Source: Mucilaginibacter flavidus (GTDB lineage: Bacteria; Bacteroidota; Bacteroidia; Sphingobacteriales; Sphingobacteriaceae). From it: a stretch of DNA of 64,000 nucleotides. The number at the start of each line of letters is the position of its first letter. Position 1 is the first letter of the stretch. A program made the translations under genes and the position numbers. The notes below the pieces were generated by a model that saw nothing but the letters and a program-made list of their open reading frames with translations, had not been told where the DNA came from and searched no databases. The stretch lies in assembly GCF_024055575.1 (NCBI RefSeq), contig NZ_JAMXOE010000015.1, forward strand, positions 1 through 64,000. Reading direction: 5' to 3'. Positions 9,284 through 17,155 of the stretch are shown one piece after another.

Positions 9284-9728
9284 TCAATCAGAATTGTCAA
9301 CTATTAAAATAAGGTTCCATTGGCCATTCTTCTTTACAAAGGTAAAATTTTCCTCAAAACCGGTATCCTGCAGTTGAAAACGCACATCGACTTTTGCAGG
9401 GCTCAAAACAGTTTTTTTGACAATTCCTTTTATTCCTTTTACTGTAAATAAATTGATGTAAGGCAAGCTGCCTGCAGGAATTAAGTTTGTCGAGTCGATG
9501 TCGCCTTCGCCGGCGGTAAGTTTAATTTTAAGCGGAAACCGGATGCGCGATTTTTGAAAAACAGAATCAGTTTTAAACCTGCTAAAAAAAGCATCAAAAT
9601 TCTCATCCGCATTTTTTTTGCGAAGTTTTGGGGGCGGATGCTGAATTTGCACCGCCGCTGTTTAAGTTGCAGCTAAGGCATAGGATACACAACAATAAAA
9701 TTGTTGGTGCGTATTTAATACGGGCCAT
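9284..9728 (-). pseudogene. DUF4348-like lipoprotein gene frameshifted at an A8 tract
   Basis: The long frame 9652-9284 encodes DENFDAFFSRFKTDSVFQKSRIRFP and a C-terminal strand pattern typical of DUF4348-like Bacteroidota lipoproteins, but has no normal start (only GTG) and no signal peptide. In the next frame an ATG at 9728 starts MARIKYAPTILLLCILCLSC, a lipoprotein-type signal, and runs through NSGGANSASAPKTSQKK into a run of eight A on the coding strand (9611-9618). Adding one A at this tract joins the two frames exactly. The gene is therefore one lipoprotein of about 147 residues broken by a homopolymer frameshift. It may be a sequencing error, a mutation, or a phase-variable tract. The lipobox (CLSC) is imperfect. 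Confidence 0.75.
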
Positions 9729-9772
9729 AGCAGAAAGCTACGGAACCCGTGGTAAACCCGCAACAGCGGTCG

Positions 9773-9952
9773 TTAAAATGCCTCGGGCCCGTGGCTGCCA
9801 CCAAAAGGATACCTGTTAACACGGCCATGTGAATGGTCGCAAAATGAATGGTGATGATGAACAACTTGAACGGTAATTTGACGGGGCAAAGGTTCGGACT
9901 TATTAGTTTCAGTCTTACCAGGCTGATTAACTAAGGTAGCTTTTTTCTTCAT
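9773..9952 (-). CDS. His-rich 59-residue microprotein
   Basis: An ATG at 9952 is preceded at ideal spacing by AAAGGAG (minus strand), one of the best ribosome sites in the window. It opens 59 codons ending in TAA at 9773. The product starts MKKKATLVNQPGKTETNKSE and has a striking central cluster VVHHHHSFCDHSHGRVNRY followed by GGSHGPEAF: seven His and one Cys in about 25 residues, suggesting metal binding. There is no signal peptide or membrane segment. It lies 44 bases upstream of the broken DUF4348-like lipoprotein gene on the same strand, so they may be cotranscribed. I recognise no family. The gene call rests on the ribosome site and composition; function is open. Confidence 0.55.
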   Translation of the reverse strand: MKKKATLVNQPGKTETNKSEPLPRQITVQVVHHHHSFCDHSHGRVNRYPFGGSHGPEAF

Positions 9953-10072
9953 AAGAAACTCCTTTATTAATGGTTAGCAATTGGTTGTACCAAGTTAACT
10001 AATAAAGGGAGGAATTCAAAGGAATTTGAAATAAAAATTTGATGGGGCACCTTAGCTTACAATTACCCCTGA

Positions 10073-10687
10073 TTAATTAAAAGTAAACCCAAATTGCACG
10101 TTTAGCCCAATTGAATACGGATCGGCGTTGCCGAAACGGTTTGGCAGCGACAGGGCCACAAAGTAATTTACATCCTTTGAGCGTGCGTAAACCTTGTTAA
10201 ATACAGGCGTAAAACCATACCGGCCTGATGTTTCAAAAGCCAGCCGTGTGATAATGGTAAACCCGTGTTCGAAGCGGAACATGGTGCCCGGGTCGAACAA
10301 CAGGTTGCTCATTTTGCTGGTTCCGCCTGATGATTTTATAGTTGGCGTGAACTCGTAGCTAAAGCCAAATTTGGCGCTGTACAACACGTTAACGCCTACC
10401 GGGAAACCGATGCTGGCGATATGATGATCGAAATTGGGGGTGAATTTACCATCAGCATGGGTAACTATCGGTACTATAAAGCTTAAATAGCCAACCACTT
10501 TGGGATACTCCGGTTTCTCTTTTACTTTTTGGTAGGTGGCACCCTGTACTTTGATGGTATCAGGCGGGGTCTGGGCTTTTGTCAGCTGCGGCGTCATTAA
10601 GGCCGAAAGAAATACAAACGCTAATAGCGCATTAATTTTGAAATACTTTAGAACGTTTTTTTTAAGCGCGGGTAAGTTGGTTTGCAT
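10073..10687 (-). CDS. Exported outer-membrane-barrel-like protein, unknown
   Basis: The 204-residue product has an N-terminal segment (about 1-39) with a positively charged stretch, a hydrophobic core INALLAFVFLSALM and an AKAQ-like cleavage region (TKAQTPP), fitting a Sec signal peptide. The mature part contains alternating beta strands (VVGYLSFIVPIVTHA, SIGFPVGVNVLYSAKFGFSYEF, FEHGFTIITRLAFETSGRYGF, YSIGLNVQFGFTFN). The protein ends in Phe-Asn after a strand, close to the aromatic end usual for outer-membrane barrels. I place it as a probable small outer-membrane beta-barrel; no named family is recognised. It is divergent from the ModE-type regulator gene. Bases 9953-10072 hold no gene. 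Confidence 0.65.
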   Translation of the reverse strand: MQTNLPALKKNVLKYFKINALLAFVFLSALMTPQLTKAQTPPDTIKVQGATYQKVKEKPEYPKVVGYLSFIVPIVTHADGKFTPNFDHHIASIGFPVGVNVLYSAKFGFSYEFTPTIKSSGGTSKMSNLLFDPGTMFRFEHGFTIITRLAFETSGRYGFTPVFNKVYARSKDVNYFVALSLPNRFGNADPYSIGLNVQFGFTFN

Positions 10688-10884
10688 AGTATAATAGGTT
10701 TTGGGTTGACAGGGTTAAATTTCCAGTATAGGATTCGTTATACTTTTAAAAATATAATGATAGGAAAAAAGAAGGCCCAATCAAAATATGGTCGGCAAAT
10801 AAATTATATTTTAAAAAGAGGTAAAGCCGTTTATAAATGCCTGACTATATTTATACCTTAACAGTTGAAAACAAAACCAGGCCA

Positions 10885-11226
10885 ATGGAGCAGATATTTA
10901 CACTAAACGGGCGGATATGGGTTGAAACAGCCAGCGAGAAAATCCTGGGCCATGGCCGTATCGAGCTGCTGGAGCGGATACATCAATCCGGCTCTATCAG
11001 GCAGGCAGCGCTGCAGATGAAAATGAGTTACAAACAGGCCTGGGACCTTATTAACCACATGAACACCCACTTTAAATCACCATTGGTAACCAGCCATCGT
11101 GGCGGCAAAGGCGGCGGCAACGCAACGCTTACTGCCGAAGGGTTGAGGATAATAGCGGAGTTTCACCGGCTACAGGATAAATTCAAGGTTTTTTTGAAAG
11201 AGAACAGTGTGGGGATGGGGTTTTAA
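10885..11226 (+). CDS. ModE-type winged-helix DNA-binding protein without TOBE domain
   Basis: The product is a stand-alone LysR/ModE-like winged helix-turn-helix domain: IFTLNGRIWVE, HGRIELLERIHQSGSIRQAALQMKMSYKQAWDLINHMN (helix-turn-helix), then the wing with SHRGGKGGGNATLTAEG. Full ModE proteins add a molybdate-binding TOBE region, which is absent. Such short proteins regulate molybdenum transport or cofactor genes in some bacteria, but no molybdenum gene lies nearby. I prefer the ATG at 10885, which matches the family start; an in-frame ATG at 10837 would add 16 residues (MPDYIYTLTVENKTRP). Neither has a strong ribosome site. Confidence 0.82.
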   Translation: MEQIFTLNGRIWVETASEKILGHGRIELLERIHQSGSIRQAALQMKMSYKQAWDLINHMNTHFKSPLVTSHRGGKGGGNATLTAEGLRIIAEFHRLQDKFKVFLKENSVGMGF

Positions 11227-11244
11227 ATTACGCGCCGTCCAATG

Positions 11245-11436
11245 TTATTTAACAAATAAAATGACACATAACACTACGGCAAAGGGCACACCTAAAATTA
11301 TAGCCAGCACGAAATACGATTCCCGCCGGTTAAAATTAAGCGACCACCCCCAACCATTGGTCCGTGGCAGAAAGATTGGCTCTTTATTTTCGGGTGACGG
11401 TTGTTGGTTGGTGTATTCTTCGTTTGGGGTTTGCAT
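11245..11436 (-). CDS. Small tail-anchored membrane protein, unknown
   Basis: The 63-residue product has a polar N-terminal half rich in Pro, Glu and Asn (QTPNEEYTNQQPSPENKEP) and a single C-terminal membrane helix YFVLAIILGVPFAVVLCVILF ending in VK. A candidate -7 box (TATATTTG) lies 17 bases upstream of the ATG, which supports a real gene. No family is recognised. It is convergent with the ModE-type gene, whose stop lies 18 bases away. A small single-helix protein of this kind often modulates a membrane complex, but nothing here points to a partner. Confidence 0.5.
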   Translation of the reverse strand: MQTPNEEYTNQQPSPENKEPIFLPRTNGWGWSLNFNRRESYFVLAIILGVPFAVVLCVILFVK

Positions 11437-11452
11437 GGGGGTTGTGGTTATT

Positions 11453-11460
11453 CAAATATA
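11453..11460 (-). promoter_or_regulatory. Candidate -7 box for the small membrane protein
   Basis: On the minus strand the sequence reads TATATTTG, an exact match to TAnnTTTG, 17 bases upstream of the start codon at 11436. No -33 TTG at the usual distance was seen. Confidence 0.4.
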
Positions 11461-11582
11461 AGGTTTATAAGTACCGTTTTTGCGGTGCGCTAATGATTTT
11501 GAAATCTTTAAACTGGAGCAAAAAAATAACGGGCACAATAAAAAATACTTAGACTTTATTATCCGTTAAATACCTTGTCGCA

Positions 11583-12482
11583 ATGAAAAAATCAACACTT
11601 GTTACATTATTTTTAGTTTGTGTTACAACTACTGTGCTATCACAAAGCAATGCTAATAATATATGGCGCCTAACTATTGCCGATAGCCTTACCTTAAAAG
11701 GTATTGAGCGCGCAACAGTTTCCGGCATTAATACCGGTAGCTATATCACAGGTGCTGATGGGGTAATTAATATTGATAAAAACAACATCGGTGGTAAAAG
11801 CATAACGGTTTCGTGCGTTGGCTATAAAACCCTTTATTATAAACCGGGCGGCAAATACCCGGATACATTGATGCTCAGTGCTATTACCACCGCACTGCAC
11901 GAAGTAACCATAAATTCGAAGCCTAAAGGCACCCCCTTCGGCAATATTAACCTGCAGGCAACCGGCGGATACTTGTTTGCTACCAACGAAGAGATTGCCG
12001 AATACATACCCAATAACGATAAACTTACCGGCACTGTTACCGCAGTTGAATATGTATTGCTCAACAACCATAAGGGCATTGAAAGGGCGTTTAGGGTGAT
12101 TCTATATTCGAAGGTAAAAGACAGCATGGAGCCTGGCGAACCGCTGATTAAGGACACCCTTATTGTATACAATCAAAAAAAGCTGCCGGTATTCAGGGTG
12201 GATATTTCAAAGTATAACATCCAGCTGCCCGAAGAAGGGCTTTTTATCGGCATTGAAACGCTTTCGCCTGATTACTATGGCACCGAAAAAGTTAACGACC
12301 ACGGAAGCCTTTACCCCCGCGTCCCCGGTATTAAGGGTATTTGGAAGAACCTTGGCTACCGGTATGACGATAGCCGGCGAAATGGCGTTACATACGCTGT
12401 ATACAGGAAAGCGCAGTATCCCTCAGACTGGAAGGTTTATGAAGATGGGACGAATTTTGCCATCGGGGCGGTTATCAATTGA
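11583..12482 (+). CDS. Exported carboxypeptidase-regulatory-like domain protein
   Basis: The 299-residue product starts with a Sec signal peptide (MKKSTLVTLFLVCVTTTVLSQ). Residues about 27-105 form a carboxypeptidase-regulatory-like beta-sandwich: TLKGIERATVSGINTGSYITGADGVINI, ITVSCVGYKTLYY and ITTALHEVTI. Such a domain is common at the N terminus of SusC receptors, but here no TonB plug or barrel follows. The second half (about 120-299) is a beta-rich region with FRVILYSKVKDSMEPGEPL and LPEEGLFIGIETL, resembling exported Bacteroidota proteins of unknown role. It is probably periplasmic or surface-bound. It is monocistronic, with an AT-rich leader of about 120 bases. Confidence 0.72.
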   Translation: MKKSTLVTLFLVCVTTTVLSQSNANNIWRLTIADSLTLKGIERATVSGINTGSYITGADGVINIDKNNIGGKSITVSCVGYKTLYYKPGGKYPDTLMLSAITTALHEVTINSKPKGTPFGNINLQATGGYLFATNEEIAEYIPNNDKLTGTVTAVEYVLLNNHKGIERAFRVILYSKVKDSMEPGEPLIKDTLIVYNQKKLPVFRVDISKYNIQLPEEGLFIGIETLSPDYYGTEKVNDHGSLYPRVPGIKGIWKNLGYRYDDSRRNGVTYAVYRKAQYPSDWKVYEDGTNFAIGAVIN

Positions 12483-12569
12483 TAGGCGGGGTAAAATCTC
12501 TTGCAAAAAATCCACACATCATTCCCGCACTCCCTGAACCCATCATTCAAAAATCCTATATTTACCCAC

Positions 12570-13283
12570 ATGCCATTCACCTTTGCACATCCGGCTATTG
12601 TTTTATCTTTCGGTAAAATTTTTAAACGCGGGCTCTCAACTACGGGGCTGGTTATTGGCAGTATGGTGCCCGATTTTGAGTATTTCGGGCGGATGCGTAT
12701 TGTTAGCATCTACAGCCATACCTGGCAGGGGCTGGTTTGGTTTGATGTGCCGCTGGCTTTTGTGCTGGTAATTTTGTACGAAATTTTTATTAAGGAAAAA
12801 CTGATAACGCACCTGCCCGGCGGACTTAACCGCCGCTTTTACTGGGCCAGGCAACACGTTACGTTTTATACCGTGGGTTATTTTCTGGCTATCCTGGTTT
12901 CAGTTGCGCTGGGGGCGGCATCGCATATTGTGTGGGATGGTTTTAGTCACCCCAATGGCATGTATGTGCACCAGTGGCCGGTTTTGCAGCGAGTTTTTAA
13001 TATATACGGCTACCATTTATTCGGGTTTACCATATTACAGCATGGCAGCACTGTGCTTGGGCTGTTGTTTATCGCTATTTTATGCCTGGCGCTACCCAAA
13101 GGCGAACTTACGCGGGCAAAAAATATATCAGCCTTTTGGTTGCAGCTCATATTGGTTATGGCCGTAACCATTGCCATACGCCTGGCCACTGGACTGCCGC
13201 TGCATCAGTATGGCAATTTAATCGTTACCGTTATTGATGGCGGGTTGCTGGGGCTGGTGGTTGCATCTTTGTTGAGTGAGTAG
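12570..13283 (+). CDS. DUF4184 family integral membrane protein
   Basis: The start at 12570 gives MPFTFAHPAIVLSFGKIF, the standard opening of DUF4184 proteins; the longer frame from 12501 would add 23 residues with no family support. The 237-residue product has about six or seven membrane helices (VPLAFVLVILYEIF, FYTVGYFLAILVSVALGAASHIVWDGF, GSTVLGLLFIAILCLAL, FWLQLILVMAVTIAIRL, VTVIDGGLLGLVVASLL). Conserved polar motifs include GSMVPDFEYF near 30-40 and HIVWDGFSHPNG near 125-136, reminiscent of membrane metal-dependent hydrolases. The function of the family is not established. The gene starts 87 bases after the preceding gene on the same strand. Confidence 0.85.
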   Translation: MPFTFAHPAIVLSFGKIFKRGLSTTGLVIGSMVPDFEYFGRMRIVSIYSHTWQGLVWFDVPLAFVLVILYEIFIKEKLITHLPGGLNRRFYWARQHVTFYTVGYFLAILVSVALGAASHIVWDGFSHPNGMYVHQWPVLQRVFNIYGYHLFGFTILQHGSTVLGLLFIAILCLALPKGELTRAKNISAFWLQLILVMAVTIAIRLATGLPLHQYGNLIVTVIDGGLLGLVVASLLSE

Positions 13284-13382
13284 TTGAATGTGGAGTTAAG
13301 TAGTAAGTGGCAGTTTCGATTAGCTGTGTTGAGTAGAATTGATGAGTGGCAGTTATATGCTTCAAAAAGGTTGTCCTCATCC

Positions 13383-13480
13383 GCACATCTGCATATTCGC
13401 ACATCTGCACATCAAATCCTACAATCCAATAAATCCTATAAATCTTAGTTTATATTTGCACATCGGCACATTCGCACATC
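13383..13480. repeat. Octamer-periodic GCACATCN repeats upstream of murB
   Basis: Two clusters carry GCACAT at exact eight-base spacing: 13383, 13391 (as GCATAT), 13399 and 13407, then 13458, 13466 and 13474. The second cluster lies between the candidate -7 box and the murB start, so it would be in the transcript leader. Bases 13284-13382 show nothing else. Confidence 0.7.
13451..13458 (+). promoter_or_regulatory. Candidate -7 box of murB
   Basis: TATATTTG is an exact TAnnTTTG match 28 bases before the murB ATG. It directly abuts the second GCACAT cluster. No -33 TTG was found at standard spacing. Confidence 0.45.
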
Positions 13481-13486
13481 AACCCC

Positions 13487-14506
13487 ATGCTACAAATACA
13501 AGAAAACGTATCGCTTAAAAATTTTAACACTTTCGGCGTTGATGCCAAAGCCAGGTATTTTGTGGAGATTAACCGCAATGACCACCTTGTTGAGTTGTTT
13601 ATGGATCCGCAGTGGAAGCAGATGCCTCATCTGGTTTTGGGCGGCGGCAGCAACATGCTGTTACTGAAGGATTATGAGGGGCTGGTTATTCGGATAAATA
13701 TCCGCGGCATTGAGCACAGGATCAGCCATAACGATGTGTTTGTTGAGGCCGGCGGCGGCGAGGTATGGAACGACCTGGTGAACTTTTGCGTGGCACGCGG
13801 CTATGCCGGGATGGAGAATTTGAGTTTAATACCGGGCTCGGTGGGTGCATCGCCTATACAGAACATCGGTGCCTATGGGGTCGAGCTGAAAGACGTATTC
13901 CAAAGCTGCAACGCCTTTGAGCTGGCAACAGGTACCTTTAAAACTTTTACCAAAGCCGATTGTAAATTCGGCTATCGCGAAAGCATATTTAAAAGCGAAT
14001 TGCAGGGAGAGTATATTATAGTGTCTGTAAAATTCCATTTGTCGCTGGTGCCCAATTTTAATTTAAAATACGGCGCCATTGAGCAGGAGCTGCAAAACCG
14101 CGGAATAACGGAGCCTACATTAAAAGATGTGTCGCAGGTGGTGTCGCATATCCGCGTATCCAAACTTCCCGATCCTTCGACCATTGGCAATGCGGGCAGT
14201 TTTTTTAAAAATCCCATCATCAGCGCCGAACTATTTGCACAGGTGCATGCCAAATTCCCGGAAGTGGTGAACTACCCCGGCGGCGATGGACGGGTAAAGC
14301 TGGCTGCTGGCTGGCTGATTGAACAGTGCGGATGGAAGGGAAAAGTAGTTGGCCACACAGGTACGTGGAAAAACCAAGCGCTGGTACTGGTGAACCATGG
14401 TGGCGCAACGGGCGAAGAAGTGTACAGTTTTTCGTCGCAAATCATAGACAGTGTGTACACTAAATTTGGCGTTTTGTTACAACGCGAGGTGAATATTATT
14501 AGTTAA
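13487..14506 (+). CDS. murB: UDP-N-acetylmuramate dehydrogenase
   Basis: MurB reduces UDP-GlcNAc-enolpyruvate to UDP-MurNAc with NADPH and bound FAD, the second committed step of peptidoglycan synthesis in the cytoplasm. The 339-residue product shows the FAD-binding block KNFNTFGVDAKARYFVEI at the N terminus, LVLGGGSNMLLL near 55-66, the GYAGMENLSLIPGSVGASPIQNIGAYG signature near 105-131, and the NAGSFFKNP loop with the catalytic Ser near 233-241. The length and the C-terminal VYTKFGVLLQREV segment match the E. coli-type (type I) enzyme. The gene is preceded by an unusual octamer repeat leader and followed by the sigma factor gene 269 bases away. Confidence 0.97.
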   Translation: MLQIQENVSLKNFNTFGVDAKARYFVEINRNDHLVELFMDPQWKQMPHLVLGGGSNMLLLKDYEGLVIRINIRGIEHRISHNDVFVEAGGGEVWNDLVNFCVARGYAGMENLSLIPGSVGASPIQNIGAYGVELKDVFQSCNAFELATGTFKTFTKADCKFGYRESIFKSELQGEYIIVSVKFHLSLVPNFNLKYGAIEQELQNRGITEPTLKDVSQVVSHIRVSKLPDPSTIGNAGSFFKNPIISAELFAQVHAKFPEVVNYPGGDGRVKLAAGWLIEQCGWKGKVVGHTGTWKNQALVLVNHGGATGEEVYSFSSQIIDSVYTKFGVLLQREVNIIS

Positions 14507-14774
14507 ATAATTTTATTAGAAATAAAATACACCTTTAAAAACCGCTGGGAAATATAACATTCCTGTTACCTAAACTCGCTACTCCTTAGAGAAATAGTGT
14601 CATAGAATTGTCCGCAATACTACTGTTTACCAACGATTTAAATATATCAATAGTGTAACATATACACACTTTAAAATTCCAAATAATTACTTGTTGTACA
14701 TTAAAGTCGTCATAGCAGGCAAAGCGTAAGTGGCACTATGCTTGCCTAAGTATAGATACAAAACTTTAACAAGT

Positions 14775-15311
14775 ATGACAAAGATTGAGTTTAACACCCT
14801 AGTACTACGTCAGGCAACCTCATTAAGGTCTTATGCCCTCCATTTTACCCATGACGCAGATGATGCTAACGACCTTGTTCAGGATACAATGTTGAAGGCC
14901 ATAACTTATTATAATAAGTTTAAAGAAGGAACAAATTTGAAAGGGTGGTTATACACAATTATGAAGAACACCTTCATTAATAACTATCGCCGTTTTATAA
15001 AAATGAACACTTTTGTAACCAAAAGTGACGAAATAAGCTCTCCAAACCTGGTGTTCAGCTCGACCAAAAATCAGGGCGAAGCCAAGTTTGTGATGGACGA
15101 CCTGAAAAAAGCATTGGACAGGTTGCCTGCTGATTATTACGTACCCTTCACTATGTATTTCGAGGGCCACAAGTACCACGAAATTGCCGACCATTTGGAA
15201 ATACCTATCGGCACGGTTAAAACACGTATACACGTTGCACGCAAGCTGCTGAAGAAAAGTCTTAAAGCTTATGATAACGGCGTTTCAAAACCTGTGTACG
15301 CCGAAAACTAA
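14775..15311 (+). CDS. ECF-type RNA polymerase sigma factor
   Basis: The ATG at 14775 gives MTKIEFNTLVLRQATSLRSYA, the usual start of this family; the longer frame from 14730 has no support. The 178-residue product has region 2 (DDANDLVQDTMLKAITYYNKF, then GWLYTIMKNTFINNYRR) and region 4 (LDRLPADYYVPFTMYFEGHKYHEIADHLEIPIGTVKTRIHVARKLLKK). It should redirect RNA polymerase to a stress or envelope regulon. No anti-sigma gene is adjacent, so it may be controlled at expression level. Close homologues are widely conserved in Sphingobacteriaceae. A terminator follows. Bases 14507-14774 hold an AT-rich leader with no gene. Confidence 0.93.
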   Translation: MTKIEFNTLVLRQATSLRSYALHFTHDADDANDLVQDTMLKAITYYNKFKEGTNLKGWLYTIMKNTFINNYRRFIKMNTFVTKSDEISSPNLVFSSTKNQGEAKFVMDDLKKALDRLPADYYVPFTMYFEGHKYHEIADHLEIPIGTVKTRIHVARKLLKKSLKAYDNGVSKPVYAEN

Positions 15312-15349
15312 AAGTTCATTTCAGTTACATCTATCTATATAAAAACAAA

Positions 15350-15374
15350 AGCCCGGATTTTTTCCGGGCTTTTT
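15350..15374 (+). terminator. Rho-independent terminator of the sigma factor gene
   Basis: Stem AGCCCGGA (15350-15357) pairs perfectly with TCCGGGCT (15363-15370) around a five-T loop and is followed by a T tract to 15374. Confidence 0.9.
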
Positions 15375-15464
15375 AGTTGTCTGAACCGGGATTTGTCCGA
15401 TTTGGGGATTTATTGGATATTGTAATACAGCCATTGTTTAAAAACGCATAGATTTGCGTGTAAT

Positions 15465-15701
15465 ATGGCAGAACTTGCTACCTACACAAAATCGCAACTC
15501 GCTTTACGCAACGGGCAGGACAAACCTGAGGTATGGATAGCCTATAAGGGGATTATCTACGACGTATCGCGCAGTCGTCTTTGGCGCAACGGCAAACACT
15601 ACGAACACTGGGCCGGCCAGGACCTTACCGCCGAACTCGGCGATGCTCCGCACGATGAGTGGGTGTTTCAGAATTTAGATGTGGTGGGGAAGCTGGGCTG
15701 A
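15465..15701 (+). CDS. Cytochrome b5-like heme/steroid-binding domain protein
   Basis: The 78-residue product is a single small cytochrome b5-like domain: TKSQLALRNGQDKPEVWIAYKGIIYDVSRSRLWRNGKHYEHWAGQDLTAELGDAPH. WIAYKGIIYDVS and the HYEHWAGQDLT block match the short prokaryotic heme/steroid-binding family. One or two His residues in this block are candidate heme ligands. It has no signal peptide or membrane helix. Its partner redox proteins are unknown, and no neighbour suggests a pathway. The adjacent PfkB kinase gene is convergent. Confidence 0.85.
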   Translation: MAELATYTKSQLALRNGQDKPEVWIAYKGIIYDVSRSRLWRNGKHYEHWAGQDLTAELGDAPHDEWVFQNLDVVGKLG

Positions 15702-15712
15702 AGACAGAAGCC

Positions 15713-15755
15713 GGAGGTCAGATCTCCGATTTCAGACCTCCGATTTCAGACCTCC
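15713..15755. repeat. Short palindromic repeat with 14-base tandem unit
   Basis: GGAGGTC (15713-15719) can pair with GACCTCC at 15735-15741 or 15749-15755. Between them CTCCGATTTCAGAC occurs twice in tandem (15724-15737 and 15738-15751). It sits between two convergent stop codons and may serve as a terminator-like element. Confidence 0.65.
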
Positions 15756-16672
15756 TATAATATCTCAAACTTCGACAGGCTCACAAATTCCTGTACCCTT
15801 GCAGCAATTTCTTCCTGGGTTAGGTTAAGAATTTTTTCGGTACCGAATTTTTCAACGCAGAATGACGCCAGTGCCGATCCAAAGATGATGGCATTTTTCA
15901 TATTGTTAAAATTAACCGAACCAACCTTTGCCATGTAGCCCACAAAACCACCAGCAAAGGTGTCCCCGGCGCCCGTAGGATCAAATACTTCGGCAAGCGG
16001 CAATGCTGGTGCCGAAAATATTTTGCCATCGCCAAACAGCAGCGCACCGTGTTCGCCTTTTTTTATGATGAGATATTTGGGGCCCATGGTCAATATTTTG
16101 TTGGCGGCTTTTACCAATGAATATTCACCCGATAGCTGGCGCGCCTCGGCATCGTTAATGGTTAACACGTCTATCATTTTGATAGTATCCAGCAAGTCAT
16201 CCAGCATAATGTCCATCCAAAAGTTCATGGTGTCAAGCACAATCAGCTTAGGGCGGTTCTTAAGGCGTTTGATAACAGTTTGCTGCACTTGCGGGGTAAG
16301 GTTGCCCAACATCAGGTATTCGCAGTCCTGGTAGTTTTCGGGAATGATGGGATCAAAATCAGCAAGCACGTTCAACTCGGTAACCAGGGTATCGCGGCTG
16401 TTCATGTCGTTATGATACTTACCGCTCCAAAAAAATGACTTTTCGCCCCTTTTTATTTGCAGGCCTTCGGTATCAATGCTGTGTTTGTTAAAATCCTTTA
16501 TAAATGGCTCGGGGAAGTCGTCGCCCACAACAGCAACAATTTTAACCTTATCGTAAAAATAGGAAGCCGCAAGACTTGCAAAGGTGGCGGCGCCGCCAAC
16601 AATTTTATCTGTTTTGCCAAAAGGCGTTTCAATAGCATCAAATGCAACGGTACCAATAACCAGTAAACTCAT
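15755..16672 (-). CDS. PfkB family carbohydrate kinase
   Basis: The 305-residue product is a ribokinase/PfkB-type kinase. The N-terminal VIGTVAFDAIETPFGKTDKIVGGAATFASLAAS holds the first substrate motif, and the DPTGAGDTFAGGFVGYMA motif near 246-263 carries the catalytic Asp and anion hole. The middle part VLTINDAEARQLSGE and KGEHGALLF is typical of the family. It transfers phosphate from ATP to a sugar or nucleoside hydroxyl group in the cytoplasm. The exact substrate is not clear; adenosine kinase-like and sugar kinase functions are possible. The start ATG at 16672 is unambiguous. Bases 16673-16813 are AT-rich and contain no gene. Confidence 0.9.
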   Translation of the reverse strand: MSLLVIGTVAFDAIETPFGKTDKIVGGAATFASLAASYFYDKVKIVAVVGDDFPEPFIKDFNKHSIDTEGLQIKRGEKSFFWSGKYHNDMNSRDTLVTELNVLADFDPIIPENYQDCEYLMLGNLTPQVQQTVIKRLKNRPKLIVLDTMNFWMDIMLDDLLDTIKMIDVLTINDAEARQLSGEYSLVKAANKILTMGPKYLIIKKGEHGALLFGDGKIFSAPALPLAEVFDPTGAGDTFAGGFVGYMAKVGSVNFNNMKNAIIFGSALASFCVEKFGTEKILNLTQEEIAARVQEFVSLSKFEIL

Positions 16673-16813
16673 GTAGTAGTAATTAAAAATTTTGCAAATA
16701 TTATGAAATTAAGCCATAGTTGCCTTATTTACACCGGTACAAAAACATTTAAAGCGCTATTAATGAGCTGTTAATTTTGCACAGGCATAATTTTTTAATT
16801 TTTTTTAAAAGAG

Positions 16814-16847
16814 TTGTTGTGTAATTAAGGCAGAAATCATACTTTTG
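16814..16847 (+). promoter_or_regulatory. Bacteroidota-type promoter of tRNA-Asn
   Basis: TTGTTG (16814-16819) is separated by 20 bases from TACTTTTG (16840-16847). This matches the -33 TTG / -7 TAnnTTTG promoter of Bacteroidota almost perfectly and lies 23 bases before the tRNA 5-prime end. Confidence 0.85.
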
Positions 16848-16870
16848 CACACTCCAAACCGGAAATGCAC

Positions 16871-16944
16871 TCCTGAATAGCTCAGCCGGTTAGAGCATCT
16901 GACTGTTAATCAGAGGGTCGCTGGTTCGAGTCCAGCTTCAGGAG
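16871..16944 (+). tRNA. tRNA-Asn (GTT)
   Basis: A complete 74-base tRNA. The acceptor stem TCCTGAA (16871-16877) pairs with TTCAGGA (16937-16943), with discriminator G at 16944. The D-arm contains AGCTCAGCCGGTTAGAGC. The anticodon stem TCTGA/TCAGA encloses loop CTGTTAA with anticodon GTT at 16905-16907, reading Asn codons. The T-arm is CTGGTTCGAGTCCAG. CCA is not encoded. It has its own promoter and terminator. Confidence 0.97.
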
Positions 16945-16946
16945 CA

Positions 16947-16975
16947 AAGCCCCGCACGTCCGCGGGGCTTTTTTT
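16947..16975 (+). terminator. Rho-independent terminator of tRNA-Asn
   Basis: Stem AAGCCCCGC (16947-16955) pairs perfectly with GCGGGGCTT (16962-16970) around ACGTCC and runs into seven T. It begins two bases after the tRNA. Confidence 0.92.
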
Positions 16976-17155
16976 GTTGCTTATATTTTAGTGGTGCGGT
17001 GAAAACACCGGCTACAGGCTGAATATAATGTTTTGAAGATATTGCCAATTTCAATATATTGAGCGAAAATTAATTGATGGATATGTTCAAATTAGCGCTC
17101 CCTGATAAGAGTATTGCCCATCATTTTTCAGTGCCTTTACCAAATAATATTTACC

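Noticed and set aside
13383-13480. CRISPR-like array
   Set aside because: Repeats are only about six to eight bases with no spacers and no cas genes nearby.
15713-15755. Insertion-sequence end
   Set aside because: No transposase and too short; fits the group of short word-type repeats.
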